Below, one piece after another: positions 21,670 to 32,559 of a stretch of 64,000 nt of DNA. This DNA is from Atrina japonica. Taxonomy: Eukaryota; Mollusca; Bivalvia; Pterioida; Pinnidae. Every line of letters begins with the position of its first letter. Position 1 is the stretch's first letter. The stretch covers positions 53,501 to 117,500 of the forward strand of contig BROG01000991.1 in the NCBI GenBank assembly GCA_030159075.1, written 5' to 3'. The notes beneath the pieces are model-generated. The model was not told where the DNA came from. It searched no databases and was given only the letters and a program-made list of their open reading frames with translations. Made by a program: the position numbers and the translations under genes.

Positions 21670-21862
21670 ATCGCTTCTCGGCCTTTTGGCTAAGATCAAA
21701 GTGTAGTATCTGTTCTTATCAGCTTAATATCTGATACGTCCCCCATTGGGGGACTACGATATTAAACTGATTTTTGAACCTAGGTGATATGTCAGGGGCT
21801 TGCTCCGCTCTCGCCACGGGTTGGCCTGGTATTGCAGTACCTCCAGGATCGGCCCACTCCCC
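21670..21862 (+). ncRNA. U2 spliceosomal small nuclear RNA
   Basis: U2 pairs with the branch point in the spliceosome. The 5' end ATCGCTTCTCGGCCTTTTGG is identical to the animal consensus. GATCAAAGTGTAGTATCTG contains the branch-point-binding GTAGTA, with the AAAG form seen in Drosophila in place of the human AAG. Stem IIa/b (CTTATCAGCTTAATATCTGA) follows. The Sm-like site is GATTTTTGAA. The 3' domain has GGGGCTTGCTCCGCTCTCGC and GGTATTGCAGTACCTCCAGG. Length of about 193 nt is normal. All key blocks are intact, so it may be functional; a dispersed snRNA pseudogene remains possible. The exact 3' end is uncertain by a few bases. Confidence 0.93.
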
Positions 21863-23510
21863 TCTGGGGGAGAAGTAATCAAGTAAATAGTAGTTCCCAC
21901 ATCAATAGTTCCGGTACAGAGATTTGAAATTTTCTGATTTCAATCTGGAAATACACGCACTTGGTGAATTAGAATGGAATTATTTTCTTCTGTTAATTCG
22001 GATACTGTAGGAGTCGGTTTCTTGATGACTTATGGTTGAGTGTAATAGGTAAGAAGCGAGTTTTCGGTCATTCGACATGTTAGCGCTCAAAAGTCTGCAC
22101 GTGCGCTTTTGAGGGGGGGGGGGGCATCGACGCCATCTTGAAAATGAACTGTAATATTGAGAACTCCTTTGATGTTGTTATGTTTGTCATTCATCAAATT
22201 AAAATTGTTTATCACTTAACTTTAGTTTACTTCATAAGTTTATTTACCAAACGACCCGTAAGACATTTTGTAACTAGCTTTCTGATTAGGTGTATTTCGT
22301 CAAATGAAGGCAGAGCTCGCAGATGTCAATGGTTTGTAAAGGTTACTTTTGTGAAAAAAAGGAACTTGATTTTTGGAAAAAAACTTTTGGATTTTACTGC
22401 TCTTTGTATCTTACATTGTTTATATTTTTACTTTCTGTATAAATTCACAATAATTGGGACACCAATTCAAAAATAAACTGTTAAATTTATTTGGATTTTG
22501 CTCTTCGTAATTCGCAATTTCTTTTTACTTTTGGCTCATACGAAAACTGTGTAACTCTAATTATTACAAAATGATTTTAATTACGTAATAAATTAGATAT
22601 TATTATCATTTTACGGGTGCATAGCACAGCTTAAATTGAGTTACAGTTTTATATGAAAACTAATAAACTATGTCCGTGTGTTATCCAGCTACTCGTATTA
22701 GAATTCCGAATGTCGACTACGTGGTTGTATTTAAAGCGAAGTGAGCTGTCGTAGATAAAAAATACATACCCATTTTATGTAATATTTTATCTCGTATATA
22801 TCCCAAAGAGACCATCTGGTAGTTAGAATAAAAAGCATGTGTATAATTGCCCCAAACTTGCCAAACAAAACCCGTAATATTAGTTTGATATCATTCTGGC
22901 CATTACACATTAACTTTCGGTAATTCTTACGAAGATTAACGACGTGCTATTTGAAGTTAATATATATTCTATTCTTATTACCCTTTTCGTTTTTTCTCGT
23001 ACATCATAATTTCATACCTAAATCAGGCAAAGTTGGTCTTTCCGGCGTTTCAAAACACTCGTTTCTGAAATTGTACACGTGCCAGGTTTATCGGGTGATC
23101 TCGACCCATTTTAACTCGTCCCATTGCATTCACAAAACGGTAAATCAAAATGGTTTTTACAGTTATATTGTTTAGATTTTGGCAATGTCAGCATTGGTAA
23201 CATACAAGACTGGGGAATGGAACGGTTACTTAATGAAGCATTGTGACTTTATTTTTTTAAATTCACAAAATGTTCTCTTCTAGAACATGTAGACTGGATA
23301 TTGAGGAATTTAATTGATATTTTTGGATTTTTAGAATTGTCTGTAAATTACAACGAAAGTGGGCGCCGTGGAAAGATATTAAAATTTTAATATAAGTAAT
23401 CGCCTTTTTTATAAATCATTTTCACATAAATTTGTTCATCTTTTTTAGTGCTCACAATGGTGTGTGTGTTTTGAAAGACATGTGACATATATAATAAACA
23501 CAGTTCTAAA
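21863..23510. other. Intergenic, no gene seen
   Basis: Open frames at 22138-22476 and 22951-23175 show no domain or splice context. A G10 tract lies at 22114. I see no repeat family except the hammerhead element starting at about 23490. Confidence 0.5.
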
Positions 23511-23518
23511 ATTATTAT

Positions 23519-23562
23519 GCACAAGAGGATCGTTTCTGTCAATTAGACTTCATCTGTTGAGC
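23519..23562 (-). ncRNA. Decayed hammerhead ribozyme copy
   Basis: The minus strand reads TTGAGCTC-like stem I, CAGATGA (core U to A), an intact AGTC-TAATT-GACA stem II, GAAA, and CGATCCTC in place of CGATCGTC. Two core changes make it inactive. The element continues to about 23750 (GCGAAATATTACTTTATAAT). A further fragment with ACCAAAGTTATAATGCTCAG lies at 23815-23865. Confidence 0.6.
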
Positions 23563-24833
23563 TCCAATTTAAAATTGATGTTTATTTTCTAAAGAGAATG
23601 CATATACAAGGTCAAAATAATAAATCTAAATATATAGCCAAAATCCATCTAAGAGTAACCACTTTAAATTTTTTTTAGAATTTAAATGATTTTATCACTG
23701 CGAAATATTACTTTATAATAAAATTATCAGCTGTTACTGAAATAAATGGTACACCCTCGGGGACTCAAATGGAACACCAGCAGTGGCAACGACCTAGTGG
23801 TTACAAATATTATAAACATAATACCAAAGTTATAATGCTCAGGACGATCATGTAATGTTTATGTTGTGATATTTACAATCATTTAATAAATGAGCGCTGA
23901 CTGCGTCTACCACTTTATATAGTGTTATTTGCATACAGTATCTTAGGTGTATCAGAAAAAAAATTATATACGTCGCGTAAACTGACAAAGTAATTCATAA
24001 ACAAAACCTTAAGTTTTGATAACAATATACTCAGCCATAGTCATACGCGCCGTAATAATTTCGGAAATCAATTGATAATTAGATATTTGTACGAGATAAA
24101 GTCAGAATGACAGATCACCGACTATCTGATCACGTGACGACATCTGATCATGTAAGTCTGCAAATCGAGGTTAGAAATTGATTGTTTTTGATTTGTTTAG
24201 AATAGAGTTCATATGATGGTGCGTTGTTTTTTTTTTTTGTATGAGTAATTGTTCAAAAGGAGTAATGCCACACACGACGCGTGCATGTGTTTGCTATTGT
24301 GTAAAACATGGTTACCTATGCCTCTGTCCAGATGATACGCTATACCTTTCACCCCTGAATATCTGAGTGGTATGCTCTTTTCTTTTAGTGTTACAGTGTT
24401 CCTTGGTTATATAGTCAACTAACCCAACGCCGTACGGTAGGTTCAATATGGTTTTGTTATTGGCATTATTCTAAGCAATGGTTTACATCATTTAAATGTT
24501 TTCAAACCCTTCAAAACGAAACAGTATGTATAATAACATACCAGTAAAACAGATATATGTTGGCATTGAGTGATAATGTATATTGTGGGAATTTGGGGCA
24601 TTGGCTTAATGTTATTGATTTTAGCATACATCTGATTTCAATAGGATTTACTTTTCCTGACCCTTGAATACACAAAATCTTAACTTTATTAGAAGCTGGG
24701 GTGATGTTTTGTTTACGGAAATGACGTAATTCAATTGTAGAGCGCACAATTACAACATGTGCACAATTACAACAAGCGGCTGTACATCTATAATACATTG
24801 AATAATCAAAGCTGTATCAAAGGCCTATCGGGG

Positions 24834-25110
24834 GACTATGTGGTCGAATGGATAGAACATCGCACTTTGGATCATGATGTCTCTCACTTCTGGTCGTACA
24901 AGTTTCATCTCCGCAGTCACCTAGGCTGATTTCTTTGAGTGAGGAAGTTTGCTTATTTACTTGTGGAAGATGGGTGGTCTCTTCCCGGGTACATTGTAAC
25001 CGGGTACATTGTAACCGGGTTCTCTCCTCCACCATTAGAAACTTACCGCTACTGTATAGGCCTAACTGAAATATTCTTGAGTGATGCGTAAAACAAAATA
25101 ATAAAAAAAA
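24834..25110 (+). mobile_element. tRNA-derived SINE
   Basis: The head resembles a tRNA gene: GTGGTCGAATGGATAGAACA fits an A box, and TCTGGTCGTACAAG sits where the B box is expected. The body holds GTTTGCTTATTTACTTGTGG and TTGTAACCGGGTTCTCTCC, with GGGTACATTGTAACC duplicated in tandem (24988-25020). It ends in an A-rich tail (TAAAACAAAATAATAAAAAA). Related copies: 10090-10345 and partial 37363-37455; an inverted 3' piece lies at 25500-25560. Confidence 0.75.
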
Positions 25111-25194
25111 CACCATATGAATTGATAGATTTCTAGTAATAGAACCGGAGACGGATTGATATCTAAGATATTATAGGGGGAAAGCGTGCTGTTA

Positions 25195-25380
25195 TTTTAA
25201 GGGAAATTCTATACCGGGGCATTTTTTCCGATAGGGAAAACAGACCCGGGTTGATTCTTCATTGTGGGTAATTCTATGCTAGGCCCATTTTCCGGGGGAT
25301 CTATTCTAACCCGAGCCAGTTCTTCAGGAGGAGGGAGGCTATATGCGATGGGAGTCTATGCTACAGCAACGGAACTAGAA
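25195..25380. repeat. Degenerate G-rich tandem repeat, block 1
   Basis: Units of roughly 40-60 bp of the type TTCTATNCTNGGCCCATTTTCCGGGGGA recur with many changes. A second block lies at 25940-26140. The open frame crossing block 2 reflects the repeat. Confidence 0.6.
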
Positions 25381-25499
25381 TTCAGTTTGACGGCAATTTT
25401 ATAGGATGTGGGTTGGTCATTTTGCTAATACGATTCGTTGTGTAATCAAGCTACTAAAAAGCATTTTTTCTGTTTTGGTTAACGCCACACAACAATTTT

Positions 25500-25565
25500 T
25501 CAGGTAGGCCTTTGCAGTGGCGGCAAGTTTTTAATGGTCGAGGAGAGAACCCGGTTCTATTACAA
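25500..25565 (-). mobile_element. Inverted 3' fragment of the 24834 SINE
   Basis: The complement of this stretch reads AGAACCGGGTTCTCTCCTCG-like sequence, then GCCGCCACTGC and AGGCCTACCTGAAA, as in the SINE body. Confidence 0.55.
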
Positions 25566-25939
25566 GAAATCTATCAATCCATATGGTTTAATTAATATAT
25601 TAAGTTGAGAATGAGTAAATGTTTTGTAAAAGATCGCTTCCCTTGACCAGTACATAAACGAAATTTCATTACAGTCATTAGTGCTGTTCTATTTATGTAC
25701 ATAGTAGTATTTTTAAATTATTCTATTTATTATAAAATTTGGAGCTGATAACGTTACACCCTTTTTTTTAAAGTCGACCTAACAAAATGTGTTCATATTA
25801 ATTGGTATACATATCATTAACCAAATTTAAAGTATGTTGGCGCAGCGTGGATACACCAAAGATTAAAAATAAAACCTACCATGATATTTCCATATCCAGA
25901 CTGCTTTATGTCAATATCTTTTATAATCCGGAAACAAGA

Positions 25940-26140
25940 GGGAAAATTTTATCTCAGGGCGTTTTCCCCCTGGGGGGAAATCTCTGTACTGACTTTGAGT
26001 ATGGGAGAAATATTATGGTTAGGTCGCTTTTTTTCTCTATGGGAGAAAGTTTAACACGAGGCCCGTTTTTCTGGGATGGGGAGGGGGTAAACTGTGCGGG
26101 GGTGGAGTGGGGAGGATATCTATGCTACAATACCGGTACG
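25940..26140. repeat. Degenerate G-rich tandem repeat, block 2
   Basis: It shares CTCAGGGCGTTTTCCCCCTGG-type units with block 1. Not considered coding. Confidence 0.55.
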
Positions 26141-26234
26141 AAATTTCCTGACCACTTCAGGTAAGAAAGAACTCACGTGATATAGATCTATATGAAAATG
26201 TACTGAGTTGTCTAACAATTTATAAAATATTTAC

Positions 26235-26965
26235 AATGAAACAGTAAGAGAATATACCCCTACCTTGAGATTCCTATGTCTTAACCTCAAGGTAGGGGTT
26301 GACTATTTTTCTCCCATGTTTTAAATACATGTATGTACATCTAGGCAAATAAAATCTGACATTATGCAATGCATTCTAGGCGCCACAGACACTCTGCATT
26401 CACATGAATTGTATTGTGACGTCATAGCGCGTGTAGCTTGTCAATACCCTAGGGGTTGACAAGGAATTCTCCCATATTCACGGAGTTATCCTTATTAGGT
26501 ATTTTTGTTAGTCAGAGTTATCTCCCATATCAGCAGGTATCGATTGTGATGTCATTAGTTTGTGCGTAAAATGAGAAAAGTTGTCAATTCTGACGTCATA
26601 TGTTTGTGTGAAAACGACGTTTTATTCTCACGTAAAGATACGACGTCACAATCGATACCTGCTGACATGGGAGTTAACTCTGACAAACGAAAAGACAATA
26701 ACTAGTGCAAAATAGTCCACAGGGGATGGATGAGAAGCTACACGCGTTATGACGTCACAATACAATTTGTGACGTATAACTTCTGTGACTTCCAGAATGC
26801 AGTACATATTTATGTCAGAGTTGACTCTGATATGCGTAGATCTGTATAGACCTGTAGATCATGCGTGAATCTACATAGACTTATATTTAATAAATGGGAG
26901 CAAAATAATCAACCCCTACCTTGAGGGTATGGCAAAGGAATCTCAATCCTCGGGATAAGATTCTT
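26235..26965. mobile_element. Foldback element with arms of about 200 bp, interrupted by another MITE
   Basis: The left arm (CCCCTACCTTGAGATTCCTA, AACCTCAAGGTAGGGGTTGA, TTGTGACGTCATAGCGCGTG) pairs with the right arm (AGCTACACGCGTTATGACGT, AATCAACCCCTACCTTGAGG, AAAGGAATCTCAATCC). A different palindromic MITE (26511-26684) sits at the centre. There is no coding capacity. Confidence 0.75.
26511..26684. mobile_element. Palindromic MITE with CRE-like sites, copy 2 (nested)
   Basis: The arms are GTCAGAGTTATCTCCCATAT-CAGCAGGTATCGATTGTGAT and the complement ATCGATACCTGCTGACATGG-GAGTTAACTCTGAC. The centre carries TGACGTCATATG and GACGTCACAA. It is better preserved than the copy at 5895-6068 and is nested in the 26235-26965 foldback. 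Confidence 0.85.
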
Positions 26966-27170
26966 GAATGACATTGAATAATCTTACCATTGGATTGAGA
27001 TTCCTTTGTCATACCCTCAATATAAAGATAGATTATATTAATCAATTCCCATTTAAATGAAGGAAAAAACTGTTAATAATGGGAGAAACTTATATCTATG
27101 CGTCCATTTACTTGTATGTACTCATTTTTATTTCACTTGCATAATGTACGCCGTGTGCGGCGACGCTTCT

Positions 27171-27341
27171 TTGCAATTGACCTATCGCCAATTGCCCGAC
27201 AAGGCACCTTTTGACAAACTTTTTCATTATGACGTCACAATCAAATGACCAGTCAAGCATATGTGTGATTATGACGTCACAATCGAATGACGTCTAACAT
27301 GGAGAGCCACGTGTCAGACATTTGGCGATAGGTCAATTACT
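27171..27341. mobile_element. Palindromic MITE with TGACGTCA sites
   Basis: The left end TGCAATTGACCTATCGCCAA is the inverse of the right end TTGGCGATAGGTCAATTAC. The interior contains two ATTATGACGTCACAATC copies and GAATGACGTC. The sequence next to it (TTGTCCGATTCACATAAG) recurs at 31120-31140. Confidence 0.75.
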
Positions 27342-27711
27342 ATGTTGTCCGATTCACATAAGTTGGCGGGGACGGCGTAACCTTTTGATGGTTCTTCTCA
27401 CTTTCCGGTTATGAAAATCTGCACACAAAAATAAAATAATAATAATATAAAATAAATAAAAATAAGTAATAAAAAAAGAACAAAAAACAAACAATAAAAA
27501 ATAAAAATAATAAAAATAAAAAATGGCATTTTATTCCTCAGTGGATACTCAAGCTCTCTTATGTATGGATACAAGTAGCAACGATTACTCTAGTCAGTAT
27601 AATTTTAATGTTATACTTTATTACCTAAAATTTGAACTTGTCCAGGTCAGGAAAGGGTTTACAAGACCCCTCCCGCCAGATTATATGGATTTTACTATAT
27701 TTCTCAAACGT

Positions 27712-27860
27712 TTTGACTTGAGTTTGACTGTGGACTCACAAAGGATGTGGCCAACCAACGGAGAATGCTTACTCCTTCAGGGCACCTGATCTCACATCTG
27801 TTTAATCAGGAACTCCGTCTTTGTCCATTGTTCACCATATTTTTTTATACTCCCTTTTGG
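27712..27860 (+). mobile_element. Naiad 3' tail, divergent
   Basis: GACTGTGGACTCACAAAGGA, GAATGCTTACTCCTTCAGGG, CACCTGATCTCACATCTG and TTTGTCCATTGTTCACC line up with the tail of the long Naiad copies in the same order. The 3' end is lost. Confidence 0.6.
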
Positions 27861-28114
27861 GCCACGTGGCGGTTAACACTTTGGTATATGTGCTTTTAAT
27901 ATTGTTCTTGTGTAAACAAATGTCATGATTTTTCAAATGAATTATCAATCTTGCCACAATCATAACCGAATGTTCAAAGACGTTAAATCAGTCAATATTT
28001 GGTTTCAATTTTTGTTTGAAATGGTATTTTCGCACTCAGTTACTAAACATAAATCATACCGACTTTATATTAACAGGAGCTTCAATGAAGACGTCTTAAA
28101 TCAGTCTGTATAAT

Positions 28115-28200
28115 GTTCATTTAAGTCCTCATCAAAGGTTTCACACTTTTTTTTGGCAAAACACAACAATTTGAAAGCTCTTTACTAACTGATGCCTTTA
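28115..28200. repeat. Direct repeat, copy 1 of a pair
   Basis: CTCATCAAAGGTTTCACA, CTTTTTTTTGGCAAAACA and GAAAGCTCTTTACTAACTGATGCCTT recur at 28708-28800 in the same order and orientation. Confidence 0.75.
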
Positions 28201-28564
28201 TATTGTGTGTTTGTTTGAATGGAGTATTTCGTCACTTCATCTTGATAGTATGCACGGTGGAAGGAAGTTTTATGACCTGAATGGTACATGCAGCGGAGAG
28301 AACAAAATGCCTTGTCATTGCAATACACTCGGAAACATTATCGAGACCACGACGAGCATCACGAGTCCGCAAGTAAAAATTCTCGAAAAATGGCAAAAAA
28401 AAAACAAAAAATAAAATAAAAAAAAAGTTATTAGCTTTCTCTTTTACAAAATGAGCTAAATAGTTTGAGGTCCAACAGGAGCTCAAACTACCCGCTATGA
28501 AAAATCTAAAAAGGTCTATTGAATATGAGAGATCTGCATTTCAATGGCTTTTTGGATGTTAATG

Positions 28565-28566
28565 CT

Positions 28567-28615
<49 letters not shown>
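28565..28615. repeat. (AT)n microsatellite
   Basis: Two alternating AT tracts joined at a TATTATA interruption, followed by an A-rich stretch. Confidence 0.97.
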
Positions 28616-28879
28616 ATGAAAAAAAAAAAATAAATAAAGAAAAAAAAATCTTTACAAAATCGAACATTACCACTATGTATCACTATGTAGCTACCCAGTG
28701 ACTGTTCTTTAACGTCTCATCAAAGATCCATGCAATTCACTTTTTTTTGGCAAAACAACAATCAACAATAATCGAAAGCTCTTACTAACTGATGCCTTCA
28801 ATGACAGACATATATACATGTACTATATACAATGGTAAAAACAAAAAAAATAACGTAGGCATAATAATTCAATATAAAC

Positions 28880-29260
28880 TTTTCTTTTTTTTTCAGTTGC
28901 AACTGTGAAAAAAAATAACTCACCGAGTATGTGTTCCGTATCCGTCACAGTTCATCTATGAAATAGATATGCCTGTGTATAGCACCAATATAGATTTTTT
29001 ATGCCTGTGTAAAATATACGGCCTGTGTATACCTTTAGCCCACCCCCCCGCCTCCTTACTTCTTGTCAAATGCATTTTATTTGGTACCCCCCTCTTCCCC
29101 CAACACAGTATGACCTGGCAATATAACAAAGTAGTGACATGCCTAAAGCGCTAGACGCCATAGTTGAACACAGCAGCCTCGATAATAAGACAAAATGTCT
29201 ATCGTGGTAAAACCATGGTCCGGAATCGCTGTCATTCCTTGGTCAAGCGAGCAAAACCAT
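28880..29260. repeat. Segment duplicated at 30330-30860, copy 1
   Basis: TTTTTTTCAGTTGCAACTG, AACTCACCGA, ATGCCTGTGTATAGC, ATAACAAAGTAGTGAC, CCTAAAGC and CGTGGTAAAACCATGGTCCG occur in this order here and again at 30330-30860. The two differ by small insertions. A local segmental duplication is the simplest explanation. Confidence 0.7.
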
Positions 29261-29284
29261 CTCTCGTAAAAGAAATAACATCTA

Positions 29285-29700
29285 TATAATCTTTATTCCT
29301 CACAGATGAACTGAAACATTATCGCTGAATGTTGCCATTGTAAATATTACGAAACCGGAAACGACTGTTCACATAGAGTTATCGGTCATTGCACGAGTCT
29401 CGATCAAATTTGTCAACGTTTCTTTTTCCAAAATTCTCGAAAAATATATATAATGTACTCTAGAGTTTTCTCGTTAAAAGGTATTAGCCCTTTTACATAA
29501 ATCTTAGTAGCTTTTACATAGAATATAATACAATTTGAAGCGAAAATACTTTTTCAAATAGTCTGTTGAGGTCACGTGATCGGAGTACAAACTATTCCGA
29601 CAAAATTGAACGGAATGAAAAATCTTGAAAAAGGTCTATTGAATATGAATATAAGAAAATAAGCAAAAACAATATCGAACGATCTGCATTTCTAATGTTT
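29285..29700. repeat. Dispersed repeat shared with 60715-60870
   Basis: Both loci have an ACAGATNAACTGAAACA-like start, then CTATTCCGACAAAATTGAACG, a GAATNNAAA stretch and GTCTATTGAATATGAA. A third short match is at 28495-28560. Confidence 0.55.
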
Positions 29701-29733
29701 ATTCGTAAATGATTTTCCCATTTTTGAGTTAAT

Positions 29734-29738
<5 letters not shown>

Positions 29739-29792
<54 letters not shown>
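29739..29792. repeat. (AT)n microsatellite
   Basis: Alternating AT tract of about 54 bp. Confidence 0.97.
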
Positions 29793-29794
<2 letters not shown>

Positions 29795-30180
29795 GAAAAT
29801 TCTTTACAAAATAATGTTCAACATTACCTCAAAAACAAAAATATTGTATCAATATGCATGCTATTAATCTAAAAAAATGCATCATGCTAGTAAGATCTTA
29901 AACGCTCATCTGTCAAAACTTCGCCGATGCTAACATACAAGGAATAACTCCGTCCAAGTTGCCATATTCAGTGGCTTTGAAGTGATTTGATGCCTATTTC
30001 TGCGGTTAAAGTTATAATTTATATTTCTTAATTAGGTTTCATAATGATACCTGCAAGAAAACATAATCGAAATATGATATTTTCAAAGGGAAGTAACTGT
30101 AACACACTGAGATATTTCTATCCGGCTTCATTTCTGTGATGACAGACATTTGATAGCTTGTATAATTAAAATTAAACAAT

Positions 30181-30639
30181 TTAAAGGGACATTAGCTGTG
30201 ATTTCCCCATTTTCCCTTTATACTACTTATATTGGTACACAATAACGACAGAGATATCCACAGGCATAATAATTCTTACATTCCTATATATTTTGTGAAA
30301 CTTTCTCGAGAAACCCAGGTAAATTGGCATTTTTTCAGTTGCAACTGATTAACTCACCGATAGCAATATGTGTGCAGGGGCGACAATATATGCCGCAACA
30401 GACCTGACTTTATTTTCACAAAATATATAGAAATATAAGATTTGTTATGCCTGTGTATAGCTCTTATACATAGAAATATAAGATTTTTTATGCCTGTGTA
30501 TAGCTCTTATATATAGAAATATAAGATTTTTTATGCCTGTGTATAGCTCTTATTTGGTATTGTACATCAGGTACAAGTAATTAAAGTAGAAAAAAAAATG
30601 AATAGCTTTATTTGGTAAACACAGCTAATGCCCCTTTAA
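30181..30639. mobile_element. TTAA-flanked MITE, copy B with internal tandem expansion
   Basis: It is bounded by TTAAAGGGACATTAGCTGTG and ACAGCTAATGCCCCTTTAA, with a perfect TTAA at both ends. The right arm carries three tandem copies of a segment of about 50 bp containing ATAGAAATATAAGATTTTTT and ATGCCTGTGTATAGCTCTTA (30420-30555), which makes it longer than the other copies. Confidence 0.85.
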
Positions 30640-30860
30640 GGCAAAGACCAAATAACAAAGTAGTGACCAAAGGGATCGAGTGACCTAAAGCCGCTATAAA
30701 TTATCTATCGGTCTGATTGTTATGTATTAAATTACTTATTTCTCCTCAGTCTATGTTAACACATTTCTGCTCAAAGTAGGCCTCGATGAATAAGTATATC
30801 ACTGGAATATGTCACCGTATCGTGGTAAAACCATGGTCCGGAATCGCTATGCTCTTTCCT
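30330..30860. repeat. Segment duplicated at 28880-29260, copy 2
   Basis: See copy 1. Here the right half of the TTAA MITE is part of the duplicated order. Confidence 0.65.
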
Positions 30861-30864
30861 ACCC

Positions 30865-31117
30865 GTGGTCTCATGCGAGCAAAATCTCTCGTAAATATTT
30901 TTGTTATTCATGAAGCTTCAGCTAATGCGAGTAAATGGTGCTCGCATTCGTCAACCAATCAGATCGAAGCTTTTAAACACTTTCAGTATTGTAGAATTGT
31001 ATTGAATCAACAGACTATACGATAACTTCCATTGTCTATAACAACTATTGTGATTGGATAAATTGAACAACACCTACTCCTCATTAGCTACGAGAGATTT
31101 CGGTCGCATGAGACCAC
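30865..31117. mobile_element. MITE with inverted ends GTGGTCTCATGCGAGC
   Basis: The left end GTGGTCTCATGCGAGCAAAA, TCTCTCGTAA is matched inverted by CTACGAGAGATTTCGGTCGC, ATGAGACCAC at the right. A left-end-like piece (GAGCAAAACCATCTCTCGTA) also occurs near 29247. Confidence 0.75.
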
Positions 31118-31718
31118 TGGTATTGTCCGATTCACATAAGATGGCGGGGCGGAACAAGCGTAGGAAACTGACAAACCGTAACATCTGTAAAATGATCACA
31201 CATATTAACTTAGATATCCATTTAAACAAAATATGATATATTTCATGCGCTGTAATTGCTAATGATATTCCTGATGTTGAATTAATATGTCAATTTTGTT
31301 CCCAGTAAGTGATAAAAAATATAAGTTTTTTACTACAACATTACGACGAAAGAGAAGTACAATACTGTATAAATTCATATAGATATGATTTAAAGACTTT
31401 TCAAATGCTCTTCAAGATCTTAACCTGTGTAGAAGCTTATTTCATTTTTCATTACACGATGATCCTTACAGAGATCCTTGTTTTTGACCAATATTCACCA
31501 TATACTTAACATATGTCTCTAAAACACATATAAACACATGCAACAAAATGATGAAATATATAAAAAAGATTTATAAATGAACAATATGGTAAACAAACCG
31601 TAACAACCCTCATACACGCACAAACACCCACCCACACGCACATACACCACAGAAACCCACTAACACCCACAGAAATCCACTAACACCCACAATATTCAAC
31701 GGTACCTATAAGACAGGG

Positions 31719-31720
<2 letters not shown>
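31118..31720. other. Flank of the receptor gene, no gene seen
   Basis: Positions 31120-31150 repeat the TTGTCCGATTCACATAAG segment of 27350. A CA-rich stretch with ACCCAC repeats lies at 31610-31695. Confidence 0.5.
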
Positions 31721-31724
<4 letters not shown>

Positions 31725-31758
<34 letters not shown>

Positions 31759-31772
31759 CGGAAACGTAAGGT

Positions 31773-31845
<73 letters not shown>
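31725..31845. repeat. Two (AT)n tracts
   Basis: AT tracts at 31721-31757 and 31778-31845, separated by about 20 bp of unique sequence. Confidence 0.97.
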
Positions 31846-31849
<4 letters not shown>

Positions 31850-31942
31850 TATTTTACAGTTATGATTTTAAAAAGGAAACGCAGATTTTGTATCCCTAAA
31901 ATATTTTCACTCTCTCTCCCTTTCTCTCTTACACATTAAGTA

Positions 31943-32196
31943 TCATGATATTTGCAAACAAATATTATTTTTTTTGGATTCCTTTAACTCCATCTTTGTT
32001 GGAACGTAATCTCTTCTGGAATAGGAATTGCGGTTTCGTGTCTCAGAATCCATGTAGGCATGTATAGTCCCTTCTGACGATCGTGCGACGGCATGTTTTC
32101 CTTTTGAACATACTTTTCCACTAAACGCCAAATAAATCCAGGGGTTAACGCAACTATTCAAGTTTGCCAGGAGTAATATAATCACAAATAAAGTAG
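31943..32196 (-). CDS. Vasopressin/oxytocin (conopressin)-type receptor, exon 2: TM7 and C-tail
   Basis: This exon completes the GPCR started at 43891. It begins after the acceptor TTTTTTCTGTTTTCCAG (AG at 32198-32197) in phase 1 and encodes T-TLFVIILLLANLNSCVNPWIYL. LNSC-x-NPWIY is the TM7 signature of vasopressin/oxytocin receptors and includes the NPxxY switch. The tail follows with FSGKVCSKGKH, a Cys that could be palmitoylated, then about 55 hydrophilic residues rich in Ser and Arg, ending at TGA 31945-31943. The C-tail is shorter than in vertebrate relatives. Confidence 0.87.
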
Positions 32197-32337
32197 CTGG
32201 AAAACAGAAAAAAGGAATTAAATATATATAGCATGACTGTGGCGTTATCAAGTTGAAACAAAAATCTGGACTACCCGATTTACAAGAGGTCATATCTTAA
32301 GTCATGCTACAAATATGTGATATTCATATACAAAAAG

Positions 32338-32499
32338 TAAGGTTGAGTTCAACAATTGAAAAAATGCCAACACTTGGTTTCTCAAGCAATTTTCACAAAA
32401 TATAAAGGAGTTTAAGTATGTTTATGCCTGTGTATATCTCATTTTTGTTAATGTATATCAATCTAAGGAGTAAAAAGGAAAATGACATTTTTGAAAAAG

Positions 32500-32534
<35 letters not shown>

Positions 32535-32553
32535 AGAGCTAATGCCTCTTTAA
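32338..32553. mobile_element. TTAA-flanked MITE, copy C (right half)
   Basis: GGTTGAGTTCAACAATTGAA, TTTCTCAAGCAATTTTCACA and ATGCCTGTGTATATCTC lead to GAGCTAATGCCTCTTTAA. The left arm is missing and an A34 tract (32500-32533) has grown inside. Confidence 0.7.
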
Positions 32554-32559
32554 AGTATA

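Noticed and set aside
25802..26164. 120-codon open frame with Gly-rich end
   Set aside because: Its C-terminal half lies in a degenerate G-rich tandem repeat also present at 25195-25380. No family recognised.
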